Assembly: GCA_025449775.1 (NCBI GenBank)
Contig: JANWIS010000081.1
Coordinates: 1-9,500 of the forward strand
DNA: 9,500 bases
Source of the DNA: Ignavibacteriaceae bacterium
GTDB taxonomy: Bacteria; Bacteroidota; Ignavibacteria; Ignavibacteriales; Ignavibacteriaceae
Direction: 5' to 3'
Below the pieces are notes generated by a model. The model was not told where the DNA came from. It did no database searches and saw only the letters and a program-made list of their open reading frames with translations. The translations under genes were made by a program, and so were the position numbers. Below, piece by piece: positions 1 through 6,524 of this stretch. Each line of letters begins with the position of its first letter. Within the stretch, counting starts at the first letter, position 1.

Positions 1-137
1 AATCAACAGTAGTGAATATATCCGGTAATGTCCATTAGGCTTAGGAGAATTTGTTAAGGAACAGTAACTAAATACTTATTTTATTGCCATAGTAATTAGG
101 TCAACGTCAAAGTAAATTAATCATAATAAACTTAAAT
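1..137. other. Non-coding 5' flank with no supportable feature
   Basis: All three forward frames meet stop codons within the first 40 bases, so at most a dozen codons of an upstream gene could end here. No hairpin or RNA gene is visible. A poor promoter-like pair, TTTG at 50-53 and TACTTATT at 73-80 (19 bases apart), may serve the epimerase gene but matches the -7 consensus too weakly to call. Confidence 0.5.
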
Positions 138-140
138 GTG

Positions 141-1055
141 ATGAAAAAAATACTTATCACCGGTGCAACAGGTGCAATCGGGAAGACTCTTGTGAGAAGA
201 TTATTGACTGCAGGAAACCAGGTATTTATCTTCACACAAAATCCAGAAAAAGCTGCTAAAAAATTACCGGAAGTAAAAAGAATTATCAAATGGGATTATG
301 ATTTAAAGAATGAATGGAAGCATGAACTTAATGGAATTGATGCTGTTGTTCATCTTGCAGGAGAAAATCTTAGTGTAAAAAGATGGAGTGAGAAATTTAA
401 AAAGTCAGCTTACGAAAGCAGAATCCTCAGTACAAGAAAATTAGTTGAAGCAATTAAATCAATTGAGCAAAAACCTAAAGTATTTATTTGTGCATCCGGA
501 GTTGGAATTTATGGCAACAGGTATGATGAAATTCTTGATGAAAAAAGTTTAACCGGAAATGATTTCCTTTCTAAACTCTGCACTGATTGGGAAACTGAAG
601 CCAAAAAAGTCGAGGAACTTGGAGTCAGAAGAGTTTCAATAAGAACCGGACTCGTGCTTATAAAAGATGATGGTGTTTTGAAAAAACTGAAAAGACCATT
701 TAAACTTTTTATTGGCGGATCACTGGGAAATGGAAGACAATGGTTTCCGTGGATTCACATTGATGATGTTGTGGGAATTTATCTGAAAGCAATTGAAGAT
801 AAAAATTTGTGCGATGTATTTAATGCTGCTTCACCCGGAATTGTAAGGACGAAAGAGTTTGCTAAAACTTTTGGTAAAATTCTTAATCGGCCTTCATTCC
901 TGAACATCCCAAAATTTGCGATGAAAATTGCTGCCGGTGAAGTTGCAGATTATGCCGTGATGAGCCAGAGAATTTCAGCGGATAAAATTTTAAATAGCGG
1001 GTATAAATTTAAATTTGAAAATCTGGAAGAAGCTTTGAGAGATTTACTAAAATAA
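141..1055 (+). CDS. SDR-family epimerase, TIGR01777/YfcH type (SDR39U1-like)
   Basis: This is a 304-residue NAD(P)-binding protein of the extended SDR (epimerase) superfamily, TIGR01777/YfcH branch. The physiological substrate of this branch is not established, so the product is best called a putative nucleotide-sugar epimerase-like oxidoreductase. Seen in the sequence: an N-terminal Rossmann motif GATGAIG (residues 8-14), HLAGENL at 71-77, SRILSTR at 93-99, the family GIYG motif at 122-125, WETEA at 150-154, IRTGLVL at 167-173, and GNGRQWFPWIHIDD at 196-209. FNAASP follows at 227-232. The C-terminal 60 residues, with IPKFAMKIAAGE, QRISADKIL and FENLEEAL, match the DUF1731 tail typical of the family. 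Length is normal. A GTG at 138 would add one residue, but the adjacent ATG at 141 is preferred. An ATG at 136 is followed at once by TGA. There is no Shine-Dalgarno sequence. The gene appears monocistronic and converges on ahcY across a hairpin terminator. Family is confident, function is not. Confidence 0.93.
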   Translation: MKKILITGATGAIGKTLVRRLLTAGNQVFIFTQNPEKAAKKLPEVKRIIKWDYDLKNEWKHELNGIDAVVHLAGENLSVKRWSEKFKKSAYESRILSTRKLVEAIKSIEQKPKVFICASGVGIYGNRYDEILDEKSLTGNDFLSKLCTDWETEAKKVEELGVRRVSIRTGLVLIKDDGVLKKLKRPFKLFIGGSLGNGRQWFPWIHIDDVVGIYLKAIEDKNLCDVFNAASPGIVRTKEFAKTFGKILNRPSFLNIPKFAMKIAAGEVADYAVMSQRISADKILNSGYKFKFENLEEALRDLLK

Positions 1056-1056
1056 A

Positions 1057-1080
1057 AGAGACGCATCGTAATGCGTCTCT
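1057..1080. terminator. Bidirectional intrinsic terminator between the epimerase gene and ahcY
   Basis: A perfect 10-bp inverted repeat (AGAGACGCAT, loop CGTA, ATGCGTCTCT) fills the gap between two convergent genes. It starts two bases after the epimerase stop and lies 13 bases beyond the ahcY stop. On the reverse strand the stem is followed by a T-rich run (TTTATTTT), a good intrinsic terminator for the metK-ahcY transcript. On the forward strand the tail is AAAATTTTAATTTTT, poorer but usable. The tetraloop and GC-rich stem stand out in AT-rich DNA. Confidence 0.9.
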
Positions 1081-1093
1081 AAAATTTTAATTT

Positions 1094-2425
1094 TTAATAC
1101 CTGTAATAATCCGGTTTGAAAGGTCCATCAACCTGAACTCCAATGTATTCAGCCTGCTGTTGAGTAAGAGTTTCCAATTCTGCACCGAGCTTGCTAAGAT
1201 GAAGGAAAGCAACTTTTTCATCAAGATGTTTTGGAAGAACGTAAACTTCATTCTTATAATTATCATGATTTTTCCACAACTCAATTTGTGCAAGTACCTG
1301 GTTGCTGAATGAGTTTGACATTACAAACGAAGGATGACCCATTGCACAGCCGAGATTAACTAATCGTCCTTCAGCAAGTACAATGATATCTTTGCCATCG
1401 ATGTTGTAAAGATCGACTTGCGGTTTGATTGTGTCTTTTGTGTTACCGTAATTTTTGTTCAGCCAGGCCATATCAATTTCATTATCAAAATGACCAATGT
1501 TGCAAACAACAGTTTTGTCTTTCATTTTTTTGAAATGTCTTTCAGTGACAACATTGTAATTTCCGGTTGCTGTTACAACGATATCCAATTCAGGAATAAC
1601 CGATTCAAGTTTCTTCACAGCAAATCCGTTCATCGCTGCCTGTAAAGCACAAATCGGATCAACCTCAGTTACATAAACTCTGACTCCTGCACTTGCCAAT
1701 GCTTCAGCCGAACCTTTTCCAACATCGCCATATCCGCAAACAACTGCAACTTTACCTGCAAGCATAAGATCTGTTGCTCTTCTTATCGCATCAACTAAAG
1801 ATTCACGGCATCCGTATTTATTATCAAATTTAGATTTTGTAACTGAATCGTTTACATTGAAAGCAGGAACCGGAAGAGTACCTTTTTTCATTCTTTCATA
1901 AAGACGATGAACACCTGTTGTTGTTTCTTCAGAAATACCTCGGATATTTTTTATGAGTTCGGGATATTTATCGAAAACCATGTTTGTCAAATCGCCGCCG
2001 TCATCAAGAATCATGTTCAACGGTTTACTTTCATCTCCAAAAAATAAAGTTTGTTCAACACACCAATCATATTCTTCAAGAGATTCACCTTTCCATGCAA
2101 ATACTGGTATTCCAGCTTTTGCAATTGCTGCAGCCGCATGATCCTGTGTTGAAAAAATATTACACGAAGACCACTTCACTTCGGCACCAAGCTCAGCAAG
2201 TGTTTCAATCAAAACAGCAGTTTGAATAGTCATATGCAAACAGCCGGCTATTCTTGCACCTTTCAGCGGTTTTGATTTTTTATATTCTTCACGAATAGCC
2301 ATCAAACCCGGCATCTCTGCTTCTGCAAGTCGAATTTCTTTTCTTCCCCACTCCGCAAGAGAAATATCTTTTACTTTATACTTTAGAGAAAAGTCAATCT
2401 TCTTTTCCAAAACTTCGCTCATCAT
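1094..2425 (-). CDS. ahcY: Adenosylhomocysteinase (S-adenosyl-L-homocysteine hydrolase)
   Basis: This cytosolic NAD-dependent enzyme reversibly splits S-adenosylhomocysteine into adenosine and homocysteine, relieving product inhibition of methyltransferases. Seen in the sequence (443-residue numbering): HMTIQTA at 64-70, the CNIFSTQDHAAAAI substrate-domain motif at 88-101, DDGGDLTN at 141-148, and EETTTGVHRL at 166-175. The catalytic stretch NDSVTKSKFDN is at 192-202, with the expected Lys197 and Asp201 and Cys206 following. The NAD-binding GYGDVGKG is at 231-238, GHFDNEID at 311-318 and AEGRLVNLGCAMGHPS at 351-366. The C-terminal KPDYYRY supplies the Lys/Tyr that reach into the neighbouring subunit. 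The roughly 40-residue insertion found in many bacterial and plant enzymes is absent, so this is the short, animal-like form. Two tandem ATGs (2425 and 2422) follow an AAGGA at 2430-2434. The second has slightly better spacing and would give 442 residues. The gene lies 76 bases after metK, probably in the same transcript. Confidence 0.98.
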   Translation of the reverse strand: MMSEVLEKKIDFSLKYKVKDISLAEWGRKEIRLAEAEMPGLMAIREEYKKSKPLKGARIAGCLHMTIQTAVLIETLAELGAEVKWSSCNIFSTQDHAAAAIAKAGIPVFAWKGESLEEYDWCVEQTLFFGDESKPLNMILDDGGDLTNMVFDKYPELIKNIRGISEETTTGVHRLYERMKKGTLPVPAFNVNDSVTKSKFDNKYGCRESLVDAIRRATDLMLAGKVAVVCGYGDVGKGSAEALASAGVRVYVTEVDPICALQAAMNGFAVKKLESVIPELDIVVTATGNYNVVTERHFKKMKDKTVVCNIGHFDNEIDMAWLNKNYGNTKDTIKPQVDLYNIDGKDIIVLAEGRLVNLGCAMGHPSFVMSNSFSNQVLAQIELWKNHDNYKNEVYVLPKHLDEKVAFLHLSKLGAELETLTQQQAEYIGVQVDGPFKPDYYRY

Positions 2426-2501
2426 TTTTTCCTTTTAGATTTTATTAAATTCTTTTTTTTCAATTAAAATTTTAAAAGTATTGTTTAAAGTTCAATTCCT
2501 T

Positions 2502-3644
2502 TTACGCATACTTTTTAAAAACAGAAACAAGATCTGTTTTTTCCCATGTGAAATTTTCTTCTGTTCTTCCGAAATGACCGTAAGCTGATGTTTTCTGATA
2601 GATAGGTCTTCTGAGATTTAATCTTTTAATTATTCCAATCGGGGTGAGATCAACTTCCTTCTGAATCATTTCAGAGATTTTGGAATCAGGAATTACTCCT
2701 GTTCCTTTTGTATCCACAAAAACAGAAACAGGTTCTGCAACTCCTATTGCATATGCAACCTGAACGAGGCATTCTTTTGCAAGTCCTGAAGCAACAACAT
2801 TTTTTGCAATATGTCTTGCTGCATAAGTAGCTGAGCGATCAACTTTAGAAGGATCTTTTCCTGAAAAAGCACCGCCTCCGTGCGGAGCCCATCCGCCGTA
2901 AGTATCAACAATAATTTTTCTGCCTGTGAGTCCGCTGTCGCCGTGCGGTCCTCCGACTTCAAACTTTCCTGTTGGATTTACAAAATATTTTGTCTTGCCA
3001 TCAATAAGTTCAGCAGGTATAACTGATTTTACCACCTGGTCAATCACATCATCTTTTATCTTTTTTTGTGTAACATCGGAATCGTGCTGAGTAGAAATAA
3101 CAACCGCATCAACTCTTACCGGATTTTTATTGTCATCATATTCAATTGTAACCTGAGATTTTGCATCAGGTCTGAGATAAGGCATCAATCCATTTCCATT
3201 CTTCCTGATATCAGCTAATTTTTTCACAAGTTTATGAGCGAACATAATCGGCATTGGCATTAATTCTTCTGTCTGGCTGCAGGCATAACCAAACATTAAG
3301 CCTTGATCTCCGGCTCCTCCTTTATCAACTCCCATAGCGATGTCAGGAGATTGAGAATGAATTGCATTCAGAACAGAACAAGATTCAGAATCAAATTTAT
3401 ACTCAGCACTTGTGTAACCAATCCTCTTTACTGTTGAACGAACAACATCCTGAACTTCAATGTAAGCTTTTGTTGTAATTTCACCGCCGACCAAAACCAA
3501 ACCTGTGGTTACAAAAGTTTCGCAGGCAACTCTGGCATCAGGATCTTCTGTTAAAATTGCATCAAGAACTCCATCTGAAATTGCATCACTGACTTTATCA
3601 GGATGACCTTCGGAAACGGATTCTGATGTAAAGAAAAACGACAT
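2502..3644 (-). CDS. metK: S-adenosylmethionine synthetase (methionine adenosyltransferase)
   Basis: This cytosolic enzyme makes S-adenosylmethionine from methionine and ATP, releasing phosphate and pyrophosphate; it is normally a tetramer needing Mg2+ and K+. Seen in the 380-residue protein: the SEGHPDK motif near the N terminus (His14, Asp16, Lys17), the signature GAGDQGLMFGYA at 110-121, STQHD at 184-188, PTGKFEVGGPHGDSGLTGRK at 224-243, and the glycine-rich P-loop-like GGGAFSGKDPSKVDRSA at 256-272. YGHFGR occurs near the C terminus. Length and motif order are typical. Translation begins at the ATG preceded by AAGGA at a spacing of about 10 bases. A good Bacteroidota-type promoter lies upstream, and the predicted leader of about 50 bases is too short for a SAM-I riboswitch. 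ahcY follows on the same strand, so SAM synthesis and recycling of its demethylated product are co-transcribed. Confidence 0.98.
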   Translation of the reverse strand: MSFFFTSESVSEGHPDKVSDAISDGVLDAILTEDPDARVACETFVTTGLVLVGGEITTKAYIEVQDVVRSTVKRIGYTSAEYKFDSESCSVLNAIHSQSPDIAMGVDKGGAGDQGLMFGYACSQTEELMPMPIMFAHKLVKKLADIRKNGNGLMPYLRPDAKSQVTIEYDDNKNPVRVDAVVISTQHDSDVTQKKIKDDVIDQVVKSVIPAELIDGKTKYFVNPTGKFEVGGPHGDSGLTGRKIIVDTYGGWAPHGGGAFSGKDPSKVDRSATYAARHIAKNVVASGLAKECLVQVAYAIGVAEPVSVFVDTKGTGVIPDSKISEMIQKEVDLTPIGIIKRLNLRRPIYQKTSAYGHFGRTEENFTWEKTDLVSVFKKYA

Positions 3645-3699
3645 AGATACTTTATCCTTAAATATTATTTTATAAAATTTTTATCGATTTTTTGAGTGC

Positions 3700-3731
3700 C
3701 AAATTTAGCCATTCTCTTCGCTATAAACAAT
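3700..3731 (-). promoter_or_regulatory. Candidate promoter of the metK-ahcY operon
   Basis: On the reverse strand an exact TAnnTTTG -7 element (TAAATTTG, 3700-3707) is preceded after 20 bases by TTG (3728-3730, within ATTG), which fits the -33 element of Bacteroidota housekeeping sigma promoters. Transcription would start near 3694, giving a leader of about 50 AT-rich bases that ends in AAGGA before metK. The element match is seen; promoter activity is inferred. Confidence 0.6.
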
Positions 3732-3760
3732 TTTACAATTACAAAAATTGGCTATCTTTA
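3731..3760 (+). promoter_or_regulatory. Candidate promoter of the nitronate monooxygenase-like gene, nearly leaderless
   Basis: TATCTTTA at 3753-3760 matches the TAnnTTTG -7 consensus except for the last base. A weak T-rich -33 region (TTTTA, 3731-3735) sits 17 bases upstream. The expected start of transcription is within a few bases of the ATG at 3767, implying a leaderless or nearly leaderless mRNA. The -33 region abuts that of the divergent metK promoter. Confidence 0.4.
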
Positions 3761-3766
3761 CGCATA

Positions 3767-4714
3767 ATGAAAACTGAAATAACAAAGCTTTTTAAGATTC
3801 AATATCCTATTATCCAGGCAGGGATGGTTTGGGTAGCAGGCTGGAAATTAGCATCGGCTGTTTCGAATGAAGGCGGTTTGGGATTGATTGGTTCAGGTTC
3901 AATGAAACCGGATTTATTAAGAGAACATATAAAAGATTGCTTTAAAGCAACCGATAAACCTTTTGGTGTTAATATTCCACTTCTCCGAAGTGATGCTGAT
4001 GAACTTGTAAATGTAATAATTGATGAAGAAATAAAAACTGTTTTTACTTCTGCCGGTCATCCCGGAAAATATATTGATAAACTAAAGAAGAATAATGTAA
4101 AAGTAGTGCATGTTATTCCTTCAGTAAAGTTCGGTCTTAAGGCACAAGAAGTTGGATGCGACGCAGTTGTTGGCGAAGGAGTTGAAGCTGGCGGTCACAA
4201 TGGAATAAATGAAACAACAACTCTTGCACTTATTCCTCAGCTTGTTGATGCTTTAAAAATTCCTGTATTGGCTGCCGGCGGAATTGCAGACGGCAGAGGA
4301 ATTTTAGCAGCTTTATCTCTCGGTGCTGAAGGTGTTCAAATCGGCACAAGGTTCGCAGCTTCAATTGAATCATCTGCACATCCTAATTATAAACAGAAAG
4401 TTGTTCAGGCAAATGATGAAGCAACAGTTCTCGCATTTAAAAAAATTGGACTTGTGAGAATGCTGAAAAATGATTTCGCAAGTCGTGCAGTAAAAGCTGA
4501 AGATGAAGGCTGGGATGAAGAAAAATTAAAAGAGCTTCTTGGTAGAAAAAGAGAAAGACTCGGAATTTTTGAAGGTGATGAGATTGAAGGTGAAATGGAA
4601 GCCGGACAGGGTGCCGGGCTTGTGAAGGAAATTTTATCAGTAAAAGAAATTTTTAAGAAACTGCTGAATGAAATTTCAGAAGCGCAAAAAAGAAATAATA
4701 AAATAATTTCCTGA
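3767..4714 (+). CDS. FMN-dependent nitronate monooxygenase / FabK-like oxidoreductase (NPD family)
   Basis: This is a 315-residue TIM-barrel flavoprotein of the 2-nitropropane dioxygenase family (PF03060). Members oxidise toxic alkyl nitronates such as propionate-3-nitronate, or act as the enoyl-ACP reductase FabK in fatty acid synthesis. Seen: QYPIIQAGMVWVAG at 12-25, EGGLGLIGSGSM at 35-46, KPFGVNIPLL at 64-73, and EGVEAGGHNG at 137-146 with the catalytic-type His144. Next come PVLAAGGIADGRGI at 166-179, the FMN phosphate-binding QIGTRF at 191-196, and SSAHPNYK at 202-209. As remembered, it resembles both FabK and the 'nitronate monooxygenase' paralogues common in Flavobacteria, so the substrate cannot be fixed from sequence. 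The frame stays open upstream to 3692, but the ATG at 3767 starts exactly where family homology begins (MKTEITKLFKIQYP) and follows a -7 element. The C-terminal tail is Lys/Asn-rich. It is divergent from metK and convergent with ispH, whose stop is three bases away. Confidence 0.9.
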   Translation: MKTEITKLFKIQYPIIQAGMVWVAGWKLASAVSNEGGLGLIGSGSMKPDLLREHIKDCFKATDKPFGVNIPLLRSDADELVNVIIDEEIKTVFTSAGHPGKYIDKLKKNNVKVVHVIPSVKFGLKAQEVGCDAVVGEGVEAGGHNGINETTTLALIPQLVDALKIPVLAAGGIADGRGILAALSLGAEGVQIGTRFAASIESSAHPNYKQKVVQANDEATVLAFKKIGLVRMLKNDFASRAVKAEDEGWDEEKLKELLGRKRERLGIFEGDEIEGEMEAGQGAGLVKEILSVKEIFKKLLNEISEAQKRNNKIIS

Positions 4715-4717
4715 AGG

Positions 4718-5947
4718 TCAGTTTGTTTCAAGAACTTCGTTCACAACCACATCGACATCCTTTGCATTTTCATAGAAGGATAAAATTTTTCTGATCACCG
4801 CTTCAACAATTGCATCAGGACATGAAGCACCACTCGTTAACAGGATTTCAACCGGATATTTATCAGGAAGATAACTCTCAGTTAAAATTGTTTTCTGAGC
4901 CTCCAGATCAAAATGATTAATTTCTTTATCAGAAATTATTCTGTCGGCTGAATCAATAAAATAAGTTTCGACTTCCTGCTCACAAAGTTTAACAATATGT
5001 CCCGTGTTCGAACTATTAAAACCTCCTACAACAATTGCAAGGTCAGCAGGTAATTCCAGCAATCCGAAAGTAGCTTCCTGGTTATCATTGGTCGCATAAC
5101 ACAAAGTGTCACGTGTATCCGCAAAATGTTTGTTCAGGTTTTCGATTCCATACTTTTTAATCATCGTTTCTTTTAAAACATCCGCTATTTCCTGTGTCTC
5201 TGAAGCAAGCATTGTAGTCTGATTTACAACTCCAACACTATTCAAATCTTTGTTAACATTAAAGTTCTCTGAATATTTTCCTTTAAAGAATTTATAAAAT
5301 TCCTCTTCAGCCCGGATGCCAAGCATTACTTCTGAAAGAAATTTTGATTCTTCAAGATTCCTGACAATCACTGAAGGTGAATTTTGAATTGAATGAGAAA
5401 ATGTAGCTCTTGTTTCTTCGTGATAATGTTTTCCATGAATTACAACTGTATTGCCGAGTTTACCAAGATCGGCAGCACGGTTCCATACTTTTTCAACGAA
5501 CGGACAGGTAGTATTATATTTATATGGATTTACTCCTATCGTATTAAGTCTCTTCTCAATTTCAAGTGTAGTTCCAAATGCCGGTATGATAACAATGTCA
5601 TCTCTTTTTATTTCGTCCCATTCTACAATCTGTTTTCCATAAGTATCTAATATAAATTTTACACCCATGCTTAGAAGGTCATTATTTACTCCGGGGTTGT
5701 GAATCATTTCGCTCAATAAAAAAATTCTTTTACCGGGATTTTCAGAAATTGTTTTGTATGCAATCTCAATTGCATTCTCAACACCGTAACAAAATCCAAA
5801 ATGCCTGGCAAGGTAAAATCTGATTGGTCCAAAATCCAAAACAGTTGGTGAAAAATCATTTTTTCTCGGGTCTCCGGATTTTCTGCTGTTTTTTATTTGT
5901 GCAATGAATGAACTTCTGTAATGAATAGGAATATCAAATTTTTTCAT
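4718..5947 (-). CDS. ispH: 4-hydroxy-3-methylbut-2-enyl diphosphate reductase, long plant/cyanobacterial-like clade
   Basis: IspH (LytB) is the last enzyme of the MEP pathway. It is a cytosolic [4Fe-4S] protein that reduces HMBPP to isopentenyl and dimethylallyl diphosphate. Seen in 409 residues: three cluster cysteines, Cys53 (HFGFCYGV), Cys148 (NTTCPFVEKVW) and Cys283 (DTLCYATNDNQ). Substrate-site motifs are IHNPGVN at 82-88, HGKHYHEET at 171-179 (the HxE pair, His176 and Glu178), VVNQTTML at 240-247, NSSN at 311-314, and SGASCPD at 372-378. PAFGTT replaces the usual AHG motif, and a roughly 40-residue N-terminal extension precedes the conserved core. Both mark the longer clade related to cyanobacterial and plant IspH rather than the 310-320 residue E. 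coli type. A Cys replaces the usual Thr in GAS(T)P. Its ATG overlaps the stop of the upstream membrane-protein gene by four bases, which suggests translational coupling. The last 15 or so residues are acidic and variable. Confidence 0.97.
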   Translation of the reverse strand: MKKFDIPIHYRSSFIAQIKNSRKSGDPRKNDFSPTVLDFGPIRFYLARHFGFCYGVENAIEIAYKTISENPGKRIFLLSEMIHNPGVNNDLLSMGVKFILDTYGKQIVEWDEIKRDDIVIIPAFGTTLEIEKRLNTIGVNPYKYNTTCPFVEKVWNRAADLGKLGNTVVIHGKHYHEETRATFSHSIQNSPSVIVRNLEESKFLSEVMLGIRAEEEFYKFFKGKYSENFNVNKDLNSVGVVNQTTMLASETQEIADVLKETMIKKYGIENLNKHFADTRDTLCYATNDNQEATFGLLELPADLAIVVGGFNSSNTGHIVKLCEQEVETYFIDSADRIISDKEINHFDLEAQKTILTESYLPDKYPVEILLTSGASCPDAIVEAVIRKILSFYENAKDVDVVVNEVLETN

Positions 5948-6426
5948 GATGAAGTTCTCTGCAATATGTTAATTTCATCAGAATTTAATTGAAGATCACG
6001 GATCAAAGATTCACGGGAAGGCTTCAGCAGAATAAAGTAGCCGAACAGAAAAATAAATACGACTAAATAAAAATTATTTGAGGTTATCATCACTGCTGTA
6101 AAAGCAAAAATGCATGCACTTTCTATCATTGCCCACGAAATAATTTTCATAGATCTGTAATGAATAATTTTTTTCTGAAGGTCAGTTTCAAATTCTTTTT
6201 TCGTTATCATCTTATTATAAAACACTTTGGAAAGTATCATCATCATAAAACCGAATACAGGAACTACAACTGTTAAAACATTATTCGTTTCAGCTTGTAC
6301 TTGTGCCACTTTGCCCTGTATAAACATTATTGCCAATACAAAGAAAAAAAGTAAACCGATGACTAGTGAAAAGTATATTATACTAGTTGATCTCAATAGG
6401 TTTTTTAATGCCTGATCTTCTGTCAT
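5944..6426 (-). CDS. Hypothetical inner-membrane protein with four predicted helices
   Basis: I do not recognise a family for this 160-residue protein. By hydrophobicity it has four membrane segments, roughly residues 15-37, 50-68, 94-115 and 117-135. The loop between segments 2 and 3 (about 70-93) is strongly charged with many lysines, as is the C-terminal tail (136-160), which contains RESLIRDLQL. By the positive-inside rule both ends and this loop would face the cytoplasm. There is no signal peptide or catalytic motif. The chosen ATG at 6426 follows a purine-rich GAAGAAAAG stretch. Its TGA overlaps the ispH start as ATGA, so the two genes are almost certainly one transcript with ispH second. 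The layout alone does not show a role in isoprenoid metabolism. Codon use and composition resemble the neighbours. Confidence 0.8.
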   Translation of the reverse strand: MTEDQALKNLLRSTSIIYFSLVIGLLFFFVLAIMFIQGKVAQVQAETNNVLTVVVPVFGFMMMILSKVFYNKMITKKEFETDLQKKIIHYRSMKIISWAMIESACIFAFTAVMITSNNFYLVVFIFLFGYFILLKPSRESLIRDLQLNSDEINILQRTSS

Positions 6427-6452
6427 CTACTTTTCTTCAGCAAAAATGATTC

Positions 6453-6485
6453 TTTAGATTTTCAAAGAGTGGTTTCATATATTTG
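6453..6485 (+). promoter_or_regulatory. Candidate promoter of prfA
   Basis: TATATTTG at 6478-6485 is an exact match to the TAnnTTTG -7 consensus. The expected -33 region, 20 bases upstream, holds only TTTAG (6453-6457), a partial match. Transcription would start near 6491-6492, giving a leader of about 16 bases with no Shine-Dalgarno sequence before the prfA ATG at 6508. Confidence 0.5.
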
Positions 6486-6500
6486 CACACAATTTTAAAT

Positions 6501-6524
6501 ATGCAACATGAATTTAGTCGATAA
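6501..6524 (+). other. Seven-codon out-of-frame mini-ORF overlapping the prfA start
   Basis: ATG at 6501 is the first AUG downstream of the predicted prfA transcription start. It opens a frame reading MQHEFSR and ends at TAA (6522-6524), just inside prfA and out of frame with it. Neither this ATG nor the prfA ATG at 6508 has a Shine-Dalgarno sequence. It could be a chance ATG, or it could compete with or feed ribosomes to prfA. The reading frame is seen; any function is speculation. Confidence 0.25.

Noticed and set aside
2426..2501. A separate promoter or terminator between metK and ahcY
   Set aside because: TACTTTTA resembles a -7 element but has no properly spaced -33 partner, and the AT-rich TTAAAATTTTAA palindrome is too weak for a terminator.
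3645..3699. A SAM-responsive riboswitch upstream of metK
   Set aside because: The predicted leader is about 50 AT-rich bases without the stems or conserved core of SAM-I, and no SAM-II-like pseudoknot was evident.
3692..3766. A 25-residue N-terminal extension of the flavoprotein from an upstream alternative start
   Set aside because: It would span both divergent promoters, has no family homology, and the ATG at 3767 begins at the conserved N terminus.
4405..4731. A 108-residue reverse frame opposite the 3' end of the flavoprotein gene
   Set aside because: Low-complexity Ser/Phe shadow of a Glu/Lys-rich region, without a recognisable domain, and overlapping the end of ispH.
6372..6384. Palindrome AGTATA-T-TATACT within the membrane-protein gene
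   Set aside because: It lies inside the first transmembrane segment codons of an AT-rich gene and shows no promoter or hairpin context; likely chance.
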